In this document: positions 21,748-32,867 of the stretch, one piece after another
How positions within the stretch are numbered: position 1 is the stretch's first letter
How the letters are laid out: the number at the start of each line of letters is the position of its first letter
Notes under the pieces: model-generated
Seen by the model: only the letters and a program-made list of their open reading frames with translations
The model's database searches: none
What the model was told of the DNA's origin: nothing
Origin: Parastagonospora avenae f. sp. tritici 18332-5
Taxonomy: Eukaryota > Ascomycota > Dothideomycetes > Pleosporales > Phaeosphaeriaceae
Reading direction: 5' to 3'
Assembly (NCBI GenBank): GCA_022559985.1
Contig: JAFJTR010000030.1
Location: 1 to 64,000 of the forward strand
DNA length: 64,000 bases
Translations under genes and position numbers: made by a program

Positions 21748-23851
21748 TCAGCTGCTATTCTCAAAGACCTTGGCCTTTTGCGCCATGTCGTGTCTGACGA
21801 CAGTCCTCGTCTTGTTCTTTCCCGCCGCACTAATCATACTCGGCGTGATTCCCCTAACGGCTACACTTCCGGTGCCATACTTGACCTCATCGAACAGGCC
21901 ATCGTACTGCCCTTGCGTGACAGAGTCCTTCCTACTAGAAGACTTGACAGGCCTGACGGTGCTAGCGTCACTAGGTTCAGATACAACTGATGGACGATGG
22001 TGGCGTCGGCGAGACTTGCTTTCCGAAGAGTGGTTGGACTCGTTGTCAGAATCTTTGGATGACGTCTTGTTGGAGCGGTGAGAGCGATGGGAGTGCTTGG
22101 AAGTGGAACTGTGTTTGCTGACCACGGAGCCATCCGAGTGCTTTTTGGACTTGTGGCGCCGGCGGGAGGTGGTCGAGCCAATTTGAGAGATGCTGTCGCT
22201 AGGCACAACAGTGTCCATGTCGTCTTCGGTCAACTCCTCAATGTCCAAGTCATCTATAAAGTCATCGTTCTTGCTAGCGGATGACTTAGAGTCGCGACCC
22301 AGAATGCTACTGATGACGGAGGCTGCTTTCGAAGCAACCTTGGACGGCGCCTTGGAGGTTGGTGGAGATGGAGAAGACTCGACCGCTTCCGTGTGGTGGC
22401 TGCGACTCGACTTGGAGTGCGAAGTATGTCTCGATGTCTCTGTGTGGGATGACCTGGCCTTGGACCTGCTCGAGTGGTGCGAATGAACGCTACCCTCACT
22501 GGTCTGGCGTGGCACATGATCCGCCACAAAGGATGAAATGAGAGTGCTAGGGGCGGTACTATGTGCCACGCTCTGCGCTTTTGACACAGAGACGACACTT
22601 TGTGGCTTCGAAGAGGACGCTAGGCTACGCGCATTCTCCAGTGTCAGCAACTCGGGGCTTGTGACGGACCGTGCAAGGCTGTACTTGGATCGCGCCTGTG
22701 ACGGTGCAACTGAGGGAGCTGACACATACTCGAGTGCCCTGGGTGCAGATGTGGGAGCCTTGGATACTTGCGATGCAGAGTAGTAAGTAGGCGGTGCGGC
22801 CTCGATCTGTCGAGGGACACCTGTCGGGGTCTTGGAAACCTGTGATGCAGCATAATAGGTGGGCGCCGCCTCAATCTGCCGAGGAGCAGTGTAGACACTA
22901 CGTGACTGTGGCGGTGTAGACGAGTGGTAAGATTGGGCATCGATGTTGCGGTGTACTGGCTCTGGAGCAGCCTCGTCTGTGGACTGCGCGTCTGGCAAGG
23001 GTGCCTTGGACTGGGACGAGGCCCCAGCGAGGTGGTCTGCCGCAGCTTTGACAATGTTCTTTGCGTCCATGTACGCGCTAAAGTCGGACTCTTTCTTCGC
23101 ACTGTCTTGCTCGCTCCTGACCATCGCATATGCAACAGCGGCGCCTGCAGCAGCCCCGAGCAGTGTACCAATGAGCGTCTTTGCGGCACCATCACCGCTA
23201 TTCGAAGTACTTGTCGCTTGCGGAACAGCGACAGGTTCGGAAATGCTCCTAGCCACGCTTGGTGCTTTCGAGACCACCGATGCAGCTTTTGAAGCAACTT
23301 CGGTGGGCGCTGGCTTTGCTGTATGTGAACTGCTGACACTTCTGTCATCCCGGTAGCTTGAGCTCTCGTAGACACTCCTCTGCCACGTGATGACTCTGCT
23401 ATGTTCAACGACAGTACCATCATCCCTGACATCGGGCCCGTTTCTATAAACCACTTCGATACTGTTGCCGTCAAGATCTAGGACAGCAGCATTGAAGTGG
23501 CCGTCATCGTCGCATCGAGTCGCAGGGGCGCCGTTGGGTCGGCCTCCAGCAGTCAACGCTGCTGTGTAAAAGTCTCGAACGGCCGTCCGACTAGGAGCGG
23601 TGAAGGCAATGTGAGCGGCACCCGCCTTTACACTAAATGCACTGTCAGTTGCGGTGTACCTGCAGATCGATCGGCAATTCTTACCCAGGGGTCTCCTGGC
23701 AAAGGAAGAAATCCGCATCCTGGATGCCAAACCCGATTTGATGCCCCGACTGTCCAATGTAGCGATATCCGAGTGGCTGGAGAGCTGAGAGAAAGAATGA
23801 AGACGATGTTGGAAGATGCGAAACCGTGAGGCCGATGTGGGACACGGGCAT
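21748..23851 (-). CDS. VOC (glyoxalase/dioxygenase fold) protein with long Ser-rich tail
   Basis: Exons 23851-23685 and 23632-21748 give 683 residues. Residues 1 to about 130 form a VOC module: MPVSHIGLTVSHLPTSSSFF, GHQIGFGIQDADFFL, AHIAFTAPSRTAVRDFYTAA and FNAAVLDLDGNSIEVVYRNG; the His, Glu and repeated beta-alpha-beta layout fit, though the metal site is not certain. A Ser/Lys/Arg-rich disordered region of over 500 residues follows, with many SKAPS and HSSRS units, a Gly/Ala-rich hydrophobic stretch (TLIGTLLGAAAGAAVAYAMV) resembling a membrane-active glycine zipper, and the end RHDMAQKAKVFENSS. Enzymatic activity is unknown. The tail makes it much larger than a normal glyoxalase. Confidence 0.8.
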
Positions 23852-25278
23852 TATGCGAATGGCGGTGAAGGGCGGAAGAAATGAACGGAAGGAATGCTGC
23901 AAACAGAAAACAAATCAGATGAGGTTGGACTTATTTCTCAGACACAAGAGGCACGATCGGGATGGGGGAAGTACACAGCGAAGATGTAGATGTCGAGGTA
24001 GCAGTACCACACGAAGGTTTATATCTAGGTCCCATGTGGCCGGACCATCTCGATGCAACGCACAGATAACTGGCAAGGCATCATATACCGTTGAGGGAAA
24101 GTCTTCGCTAGCACGCCCCGCTGATGCTGCTGGCTATCAGGGAGGCCGTTGTCAAGTTCTTCCCTGGGGCTGCCACATGTCCTGCGTATGCAGCTAAAAA
24201 GGTGTAGGTCTAAGCGAGCAGTGCACGAGGTTCATTGGAGACAGGCCCCGGGCCGCGCCCGCGAAGGAATTAAGTACACCACGCTTCATTACAAAGAGCA
24301 ACTAGAGACGCCTCATCCTTGTTGATGCCTCTTTCTGACCGTGCGTAGCCGATGACATTCTGCGGTCTGGGAGGGCCACCTGTCGCCGCAAATGCACGAT
24401 GAGATGGTGTGACGTCCGTAATGGAGGCTGCTGGCATGGAGAAAGTCAAGTTAAACTCCAAAGTGAGGCCAACATTGTGGATACCTCCACCCCGGGTCTG
24501 GTATGGTAGCGAAAGCATCGTAGAATTGCATGCTCAATCGCTTTTCATGGTGTTTCTCATCATGCTGGGAGATCTGCGGCGGTTCCGTCCGCACCGTCAC
24601 TCTCCCGCCGCATGCGCTGCACGCGACAGAGTCCGCACACTTGACCCATTGAAGTAAAGCGGAAGGTCATTAACTAGGAAGATGCTTGTTCACAAGATGC
24701 GCAGGCTTGACCATGAATGCGACGGAAAAAACGATTGAATTTCGTCAGGTGCTATCGACGCATAGATTGATGGTCTTCCTAAGACCGCTACTCGGCCAAG
24801 GGCACAAGTTACCTAGTAAGCGAGTCGCTCGCTGGTATGACAGGCTAATAATGACACAGCAGACAAAAGGCCTGCATCACCGGCCAGTCGGATCAGAACA
24901 CCTACATTGTGAGCACTGGCAGGACGCAATGCCACGATGACGATAAGAAAGAAAAAACAGGAGTGGGGCAGGTTGAAATGCCCCACGAGTTCTTCAAAGA
25001 TGAAGAAGGATGTTTGTGCGTTGAGCCAGAGTATAGTTTTGTTGTAAAAAAAACCTCAAGCAGACGCTCAAAATCAAGCAAAGTAGCGCAGGCGGCTGTC
25101 GATGTTGTGATCTAGGCCAGCCTACGTATCCTGCGTACATGGGATCCTGTCTCTCGTTCCTTTGGTCCTTTGGTCCTTTGGTAAATACGGCGCAGTTATG
25201 TCGGGCCAGTAGTCGCGTTTGACTAAGAGGCGCATCCTATGTGCGCATGTGGCACTGAGGAGCGCTGGCAGTTGGCGA
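23852..25278. other. Intergenic, 1.4 kb
   Basis: No gene supported. The largest open frames are under 125 codons, unlinked and without domains. A threefold TTTGGTCC tandem lies near 25160-25180, just after the Emg1 stop. Confidence 0.5.
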
Positions 25279-26272
25279 CTAGAAGATGCCCCAAACATCC
25301 TCGGCAGCATGACAGAACTTGCTGCATGCAACGCTGGCACTGAGGTTGTAATTGCTGATGGCGATGCTGTCGTCCTTGAGGTGGTCGGCAAAATCGTCGT
25401 TGCCCTTTGCCATGGCTCCGATGAAGACGGCTATACTTTCGTTCTGGTTGAGGTCCGCAATGTAATCACTCACACGCACGACGTCGGAGTTGAAACTGAG
25501 CGTGACCTTGCGGCAATTGGGTGGCAGGTGGTCGGTGATGGGGTTCTTGATAACCTCGATGAGCTTCTCCTGCGACTGTGTCGAGCGAATCTGATGACGG
25601 TGGAGCAGCTGCACCATCAAACCAGCGAATCGCTTGAAAGTTCGGGGAAGGCGCACACCCGGGGAAACTTTGATCAGCACGTTCTTGGATGTCTGAACGT
25701 AGATCTGGAGCCTGCCCGCCTTGTTGATAGGCGAATCCAAGAGGGTGAGGAGACACTAAGAATGACACGTTAGCTGCCGATAGCGATGGAGGCTGGAGGC
25801 TAGAGGCTGCTGCAGCTGCCGCGTGTACACACCTGATGGGTGATATCCGGCCGCGCCTCGCTGATATCGCGGCCCATCTTCCTCATGACACCAATGTGAT
25901 CGTCGCTGTTGAGGAGGTTGTACTTGTCCTCGCGCGCTCCAGGACCCCGGCCAGAGCCGTGGGACGCCTTGTACGTCTCGAGCGTGGCATTGCACAGCAC
26001 CACAATGAGGCGCTGCGTGTCTTTGTCGTTTGTGGGAATAGGCGCATGCTGCTCAGCGACCAGCTTGGGTAGCTCTGGTGGAGGCATGGATTGGGTCCCT
26101 ACCGGTTGAACGGTCATGTCAGCGCTGCGACATCAGTGTGGTTGGAAATAGACATGGCTGGGTGGTAAGCTAGGCTGTCGACAAACATACTTGCGCGCTT
26201 CTTGCCCCGCTCGGGTGAGTCACGGGACACTGGTCGCTCGGTGGGCGACTCTGCGTTGAGTGGACCAGGCAT
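25279..26272 (-). CDS. EMG1: 18S rRNA pseudouridine N1-methyltransferase Nep1
   Basis: Exons 26272-26191, 26098-25833 and 25755-25279 encode 274 residues. The SPOUT-type core is clear: [105 protein letters not shown] and, at the end, NLSASVACSKFCHAAEDVWG. It methylates a pseudouridine in helix 35 of 18S rRNA and is needed for 40S assembly. The first exon carries MPGPLNAESPTERPVS and a basic KKR end; intron 1 has a GCTGAC branch site about 20 bp before the acceptor. A second ATG (26117), in frame with exon 2, lies inside intron 1. Confidence 0.93.
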
Positions 26273-27260
26273 CTTCGGATGGTTATGATGGGGGCTCGAG
26301 TGAAGGGCTTTGCACGTAGCTTCCGTGTGCGGTCGGTCCTGGGTCCCGATGTTGAGTCCTAGAGGCGGGGTACGTGTGATGGAAGGCTTCTTGCAGCAGG
26401 TATCTATAGGTCAGGATGGTCTCACAGGCTTGTATACACACCAAAATTGTCGAGGCTGTCGGTCGCAGATATAGGAGAGCTCCACAGGGTGGTGCAGGCG
26501 TGAACTATGGTGGAGAGGGAACAGTCGGTGAACGAACTAGGAGTATGTCCCCAGATGCAACTTTTCGGAAGGGTTTTTCGTGGCCAATGGCAGCGGAGCC
26601 AAGGCTGACCTCAGCGCGTGCCGGACGCCGGGTCAGCCCACCGAGAGTCGGCCCTCTCGCAACTGTTCGGACTCGGAGAAACTGCTCGGACTTGGAGACC
26701 ATTCGAGAAACATGCACACGTTGGCGAATGGTGGCCAGTCTGTGATCGCTGATTGCTGATTGCTGATCGCCGGAGGAGCATTCGCCACTGCGCGTTCGCT
26801 CCTCGAGCCCCGACCTAGGAGTATTTGTCGGCAAGTCGCGCAGCGCAGGATCGGAAGGAATGTCTCACATCTGCCCCTGTGCCGCCTCAGCTTCGAAACA
26901 CTTGCACCGCAAGAGTCGCTTTTGCGCACCGTGACGGCTCCTTCTGTCTTGTGTATGGGAAACATTATGCAATTCAGTGAAGGTCAGGTCATTGACGAAA
27001 CAGATCGCGTTTTGCAGACGCCTCCCCTGGCGGCGCTTACAAGACCACACTTGAGAAATAGCTGCCACTCCCGGCACTAACCTTCGTCGCGTTCGTTTCT
27101 TGCCCTTCGACAGCGTCGCATTCATTCACTTCTTGTTCATCTAATATCGGCAGCCGGCTGCATTGTACACTCCGCGTCACGCTCTTCACCCTTACGCTGC
27201 GCACTCTGCCAACCGCATTTACCCTAGCCCATTTTCCAACATCGGCCACCGACTTTCATC
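26273..27260. other. Intergenic, divergent upstream region
   Basis: Separates Emg1 (minus) from the small membrane protein gene (plus). A short CTGATTG-type repeat occurs at about 26745-26768. No gene seen. Confidence 0.5.
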
Positions 27261-27482
27261 ATGGCTTTCGAATGGCTCGCGCCGATCCTGACCCCTACTG
27301 CACTTCGCTCAGTGCAAGCAGATGCTCGCCCAGTCATCACATTGTTTCTTGTCATCTTTGGTCTCTCCATATTCGGCGTTCTGATCTGGTACATCCACTT
27401 CGAAACATCAAAAGCATATCCTAAAAAGGTCGATCCAAACAAGAAGAAGGCCGGAGGCCTTTTGGGCTTCATGAAGAAATAA
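27261..27482 (+). CDS. Small single-span membrane protein, unknown function
   Basis: A single-exon frame of 73 residues starting MAFEWLAPILTPTALRSVQA. Residues about 25-46 (VITLFLVIFGLSIFGVLIWY) form one membrane span, and the end is very basic (KKVDPNKKKAGG, GFMKK). The compact 'span then positive tail' layout resembles small ER or mitochondrial membrane subunits, but I recognise no family. Leader sequence upstream is pyrimidine-rich, as in expressed fungal genes, and there is an in-frame stop immediately after. Plausible because it is too well formed to be chance, yet the product is unproven. Confidence 0.6.
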   Translation: MAFEWLAPILTPTALRSVQADARPVITLFLVIFGLSIFGVLIWYIHFETSKAYPKKVDPNKKKAGGLLGFMKK

Positions 27483-28082
27483 AACCCGACGGCCGAACGC
27501 TCTCTTTGCAATTGAACCAGCCTTGGACAGGCCGCCTGCGCATATACCCACCATCTAATCGCCACAACCACTCGTCCGAATACGTCTGTCTCACTCGCCA
27601 AATAAATTTATTCTGAAGCTGGACAGCCTCGACGCATAAAAGAGTAGAAGCACCAGAGAACATTCCTCCGATTTGCGAATTTTCCAAGCAGCAAAGAGCT
27701 TTTCGATGTCATCCGATTTCTCCGTTATTTCAGCGAGCATATTCCGTAGTTGCATGACAGACCCATTCCAGTTCGACCTTGATATCATCGACAGTTTATT
27801 TCATACGTATATAACTTCCAAAACGATTTGCTCTCTCATTCAGCAAGGCTTCCGAAACGATTCGGCTTTTGTGATGTTCCTCCGACCTTTTTTGTACAAT
27901 GACGTACAGGTGGCCAAGTCATTTAGCTTCATCTAGCAATGATGAGCAGGAACCTGTGGAGATGATTGATAACATATAAGCCGTCTAAGAAGTGTGACGA
28001 CGTGAAAATACGTCTGTACCAGCCTTGCTATATAGGAAGCTCTCTTTGGCCGCATTGTCACGGAACCCATCCAGCCTGAATC
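27483..28082. other. Intergenic
   Basis: No feature supported between the small membrane protein and the SDR gene. Confidence 0.55.
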
Positions 28083-28920
28083 ATGAAGTCCCGCAATAAT
28101 TACACACTTCCGCTGCAAAGCAAAGTGGCCATTGTTACGGGCGCTTCTCGAGGCATAGGCGCAGGAATCGCATTGGAATTGGCTCGTAGGGGAGCCAAGG
28201 TAGGTGGAACGAACAGCAAGCCATCACAGAATAAGAGGCTTACATGTGTATCAGATCACACTGGTTTACACGTCTCCGATAAGCAAACAGCTTACCGAAC
28301 AGCTTGTGTTAGACATCAAATCTCTCAAGAATGGCAGTGATGCAAAGATGGTCCAGGCAGATCTTTCCAGGACAGACGCACCAGAAAAAATCGTAACGGC
28401 TACCCTCGAAACTTTTGGAGATAAAATCGACATTCTCGTGAACAATGCGGGTGTCCTCAAAGCGAAGCCAGTAGCAGAAACGACGGCCGAAGACTACGCA
28501 GCTATATTCAACGTCAACGTACGAGCGCCACTGCTCATGACCAAGGCAGTTGTGCCCCATCTTCGAGCTCCCGGCCGCATCATCAACATGTCGAGCGTAG
28601 GAGCCCGGATGGGGCCACCACAATTTGCACTGTATGCTGCCTCGAAGGGCGCAATTGAGGGAATGACACGAAGCTTAGCACAGGAACTGGGCGATGCAGG
28701 ACATACCGTCAATGCCGTGGCTCCGGGACCCATACAGTCAGAGATGCTAGATGACGTGCCTAAGGACATTGTCGAGAATCAGCTCAAAACAACGGCAGTG
28801 GAACACCGTGTGGGCACTGTGGACGATGTGGCGAGGGTAGTTGCCTGGCTGGCTAGCGAGGATGCGCGATGGATATCGGGCCAGTGCATTTCCGCCTCTG
28901 GGGGTTTCTTGATGATGTAA
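28083..28920 (+). CDS. Short-chain dehydrogenase/reductase (SDR)
   Basis: Exons 28083-28199 and 28255-28920 (55 bp intron) give 260 residues. The classical SDR features are in order: the cofactor loop VTGASRGIG at residues 18-26, the NNAG motif, a catalytic Ser in NMSSVGARMG, the YAASKGA catalytic Tyr-Lys, and PGPIQSEM after it. The cofactor binding tail suggests NAD(P)H. It probably reduces a small carbonyl compound; the substrate is unknown. The closest general type is the 3-oxoacyl-reductase/versicolorin-reductase-like class. It is transcribed with the NoxB gene but is 1.3 kb upstream and no physical link is evident. Confidence 0.9.
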
Positions 28921-30196
28921 GATGTGGCTGATGCCGTTGTCATCGTTTCGGAGAAGAGGTACCTGTGTGGTGATGTTTGATGCCCAGACTTCAGATGTTT
29001 CGATCGATGTAAATAGACAATGGCGTGCATTCGCGTGTTGCGTGATGCTCCGCTATGGATTGATGGAAGCATTGAAACAAACCGAGCGATATGTAGCGCG
29101 CAATTGCCCAACGTATAGCGGTCGAGACGAACAAGATTTCAGACATGCAGTGACAGTCCTACGCCGGGTGTGTACGGACAAGAGTCGGAGTTTTCGAAGC
29201 GCATCAACTCGGAGGTAACATCTCAAAGTAGAGAACCCTGAGCGAGAAGATCACCTGTCATGTCCATGGTATTCGGTGCTTGGCCCTTGGTGTGGAGACT
29301 CAGGCGGCTCAATCCGCATCTGCAGCGCCCACGCCCGAACTGCATCAGGGAATGGAGATGAGCGGTCGGACGATATTTGCGGCCCTGGAGACAGCGCCAC
29401 TGCGCCAGTTGTGTTCCTCGGAGGGGTAGAGGGTCCTTTCGGATGAGTGGTGGTCGGCAGATGAATAAGCGCCATCGACCCTCAGACGTAGCGCGTGTCA
29501 GTCCCATTCTCCAACGCCTATGAAACACGCCCCTTTGCAAGTTCGCATAGCAAAGGCGACCTGCCATGGCCACTCAGGTTTCAGCGCACGACCTGGGCTA
29601 ACGTCTAGCCCCTGCGGGCCCATGTTCAGCCTCCCATTCGCTAGTCTGCGGCTCTTCGACGCGCTCGCGAAAGACGCTTTCCCATCCTGTCGCAGCTTGG
29701 GATGGCAGAGTCGAAAAAGGTGGTTCGATTTCTGCTACCGTTTCGCTGTCTGCGTTAAGCCTGGGTACCTGTCTCCACGCACCCTGCACCGATGTCCACT
29801 TGGCTCTGCCACTGATTTCCTAATCACTATTCCCGCAGCCCACCCTCCTTCAATTGCTTGCACTGCTTTGCGTGTGCTTATAGACTTTGTTTCCCCCTTT
29901 GGTGCAGTACGTTGACCCGTTTTCATGCCGGTGCTTCTTTAGCCGGGTGACCGAGAGCTTTCTCTCTTCTGTACATTCTTTCTTCTCCTGTGCGGGCACC
30001 TCTTAGTATGTCACTCCATGCTGTCGCCGTCGCTGTTCATGGCGAGAACGACCACCTTCATGCAATGCTAACCTACCTTTTAGACTTCTAGACATTCTTT
30101 TAAAATCATCTTTACACTTCGGCCACTTTCAGCAGGTCTGAAGATCGACGGCACCAAATCCAGGCATCGCGCCTCTACAGCACTCCACATCCAACC
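28921..30196. other. Intergenic / long upstream region of the NoxB gene
   Basis: No gene seen. The last 350 bp are rich in CT runs (TTTCTTCTCC, CTTCTTTAGC), typical of the promoter and leader of strongly expressed fungal genes. Small frames around 29223-29573 lack support. Confidence 0.5.
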
Positions 30197-32082
30197 ATGT
30201 CCTTCACCACTAGTCTCACCGGCCGAGAGCGCTCAAGATGGCCACCACTAACGCGCATGCTCATGTCTGGCGAGATGTCCGACGAGCGACCACGTGCTTT
30301 GACACGAAAAGAAAAATTCGATGTTTGGATGGTCAACGAGGGCTACAGAAGATTGTACGTCGCTCGCAATACCACTACGGGAGACAACTAATGTGCGATA
30401 GCTTTGTCTTCGCATTCATGATACTGCATGTCTTTGTGTTCACCTTTGGGATGATGCATTATTCGTTGAAGGTACGGCTAGCATGTCCGTTCCGAATACT
30501 GACCAGCCTTGCTCACATATCATAGGATACGTCTATCGGCTCAAGAGCGCAATTCGGCTTCACTTTCCCAGTCGCCCGTTCCGCCGCTCTGGTACTGCAT
30601 GTTGATGTAGCCTTCATCCTGTTTCCTGTTTGCAGGAATCTAATTTCCATGGCCCGTCGAACGCCATTGAACGACGTAATTCCTTTCGACAAAAACATCA
30701 CCTTCCACAAGCTGGTCGCTTGGTCCATCGTATTCTTCTCCTGGGTGCATACGGTTGCGCATTGGAACAACCTGGCTCGATTTTCTGCTGGCAACAATCT
30801 CGGCTTCATGGGCTTCATTCTGGCCAACCTTGCCACCGGTCCCGGTTGGAGTGGATATGTCATGCTACTCGCATTAATGGCAATCGCCTTCACTGCCGCT
30901 GAAAAGGCACGACGAGCCAACTTCGAGCGCTTCTGGTACACCCACCATCTGTTCATCGTCTTCTTCGTCTTTTGGTCCATTCACGGCGCCTTCTGCATGA
31001 TCAAACCCGATTTTGCACCCTTCTGCGATGGAATTGGTGTCTTCTGGGAGTACTGGATGTACGGTGGATTCGCGTACCTTGGTGAGCGTATTGCCCGCGA
31101 AGTTCGAGGGCGACACAAGACATACATCTCGAAAGTCATTCAACATCCTAGCAACGTCTGCGAGATTCAGATCAAGAAAGAGCACGCTAAGACTCGTGCT
31201 GGTCAGGTAAGCATGTTCTGATGCTCCTTCTCTCCCAAGTGTTAACATGTCCAGTACATTTTCATGTGTTGTCCGGAAGTATCAATCTGGCAGTACCACC
31301 CCTTCACGCTTACCAGCGCGCCCGAGGAGGACTACATCTCGATCCACATGCGTATGGTTGGTGACTTCACACGCGCGGTCGGTAAAGCACTCGGCTGTAA
31401 CATTGACAAGAAACCTGCGGGAGAAAAGGGCGAGAAGAGTGGCAGCAGCGAAGAAATTGCGCTCCGTCAAATCCTGCCTAGAGTCTACATTGACGGACCC
31501 TTTGGTTCAGCATCTGAGGATGTCTTCAAGTTCGAAGTTGCTGTTCTCGTTGGAGCCGGTATCGGTGTTACGCCATTCGCCTCTATTCTGAAGAGTATCT
31601 GGTACAGGATGAACTACCCGCAAGGCCGCACTCGATTAAGAAAGGTCTACTTCTTTTGGATCTGCAGAGATTTTGGATCATTTGAGTGGTTCAGATCTTT
31701 GCTGCTAGCCATTGAGGCCCAGGATATCGATGACCACATTGAGATCCACACTGTAAGTCCCCCCCCTCTCTTCTCGCTATCTCACAATATCTGACATCAT
31801 CTCCAGTACCTCACCGCCAAAATCAAGGCCGACGACGCGACCAACATCATGATCAACGATGCCAACGCCGAACAAGATGCCATAACCGGTCTGCGCGCTC
31901 CCACCAATTTTGGTCGACCCAACTGGGACATGATCTTCAAGTCAATCCGCAAGATCCATTCTCCAGCAGAGGCCGGTGTCTTTTTCTGTGGACCTAAGGG
32001 TCTTGGCTCAACGTTGCACGTTAAGTGTAACATGTACTCGCAACCTGGATTTAATTTCGTGTGGGGCAAGGAGAATTTCTAG
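30197..32082 (+). CDS. noxB: NADPH oxidase NoxB
   Basis: Five exons: 30197-30354, 30402-30471, 30526-31206, 31255-31752 and 31807-32082, total 560 residues. N-terminal RPRALTRKEKFDVWMVNEGY is typical of NoxB and not NoxA. The membrane ferric-reductase part has the heme His pairs in FHKLVAWSIVFFSWVHTVAH and FWYTHHLFIVFFVFWSIHGA. FAD binding follows (QYHPFTLTSAPEEDYISIHM), then NADPH binding: DGPFGSASED, GAGIGVTPFASILKSIWYR and FFCGPKGLGS, ending FVWGKENF. The enzyme makes superoxide across the plasma membrane, works with NoxR and Rac, and in fungi is tied to ascospore germination and appressorial or penetration-peg function. Start is the first in-frame ATG. Confidence 0.96.
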
Positions 32083-32867
32083 TCACGTGGCATGAGTAAA
32101 GGAGAAGATTTAGAAGCACCCCCGATATGTGAGCTTTTTCTGCATACAGCGTCAAAACTACTACTACTACTACTACTACTATTGTACATAATTCCTCTCT
32201 CACACGCATCTTGGTAGCGTAGATAATACACCAGCATCGCACTGAGTGCGGCTGGGCTAAGTTGATTTCGGCACATTTTCATGATACCATGTTATCGCAT
32301 GTATGGCAACACAAACGGTATAATAATTCAAAGACGGCAAATGCTCAAACTTCGCCAAGTGGAATATGGCCTGATAATATCGTTCTTTGTGCCTGAGCCG
32401 CAGCCGCATAGCCGGCATGGTATCATACTGATTTATGCATTAGAGCCGCTCAAACACGCCGAGACGCTCCTCGCTTCATCACAAATCCTACCCGGACTTT
32501 GGTATTCTCCAAGTGCCGAGGGTCCGGGAACTCATCAACACTGGTCTGTTCCACAGTTCCTGACGTTGTGAGGGTCTGGATCATCACTGTCTCATTGATT
32601 GTCGTTCATGCACATGGGTGACGGAGCTTGGTACGCTGGTCAAGCCTTTTGTGTCGCAAAGCCAAGACCAGATAAGCCCTGGAAGTTGTTGCGGAAAGAT
32701 GGGGAGAAGGGCTTGAGGGCAATGGCAATCATGGGATTCAACTTGCATGCCCATGATTTTGACAGGACGAGTGGGTGGTCCGTGTTTGTAGCAGCATAAG
32801 GTGGCTAAGGATTACCCTACTTACATTGTCTTGCCGGAGAACGCTAGCAACAACTCAAGCCACCGTT
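32083..32867. other. Intergenic with trinucleotide repeat
   Basis: Space between NoxB and the convergent hydrolase gene. Besides the ACT repeat (32157-32182), nothing is recognisable. Confidence 0.55.
32157..32182. repeat. (ACT)n microsatellite
   Basis: About eight ACT/CTA units in the 3' region of the NoxB gene. Likely polymorphic. Confidence 0.9.

Noticed and set aside
24909..25115. Plus-strand 68-codon frame with Lys/Ser-rich end
   Set aside because: No good start context, domain, splice partner or neighbour support.
25160..25182. Triple TTTGGTCC tandem
   Set aside because: Too short and lacking context to be more than random low-complexity sequence.
29223..29573. Minus-strand frames of 74-116 codons in the NoxB upstream region
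   Set aside because: Overlapping frames of similar length on both strands, none with domain features.
32281..32799. Plus-strand frames of 66-96 codons between NoxB and the hydrolase
   Set aside because: Short, unlinked and without recognisable domains; they lie in the 3' region of both convergent genes.
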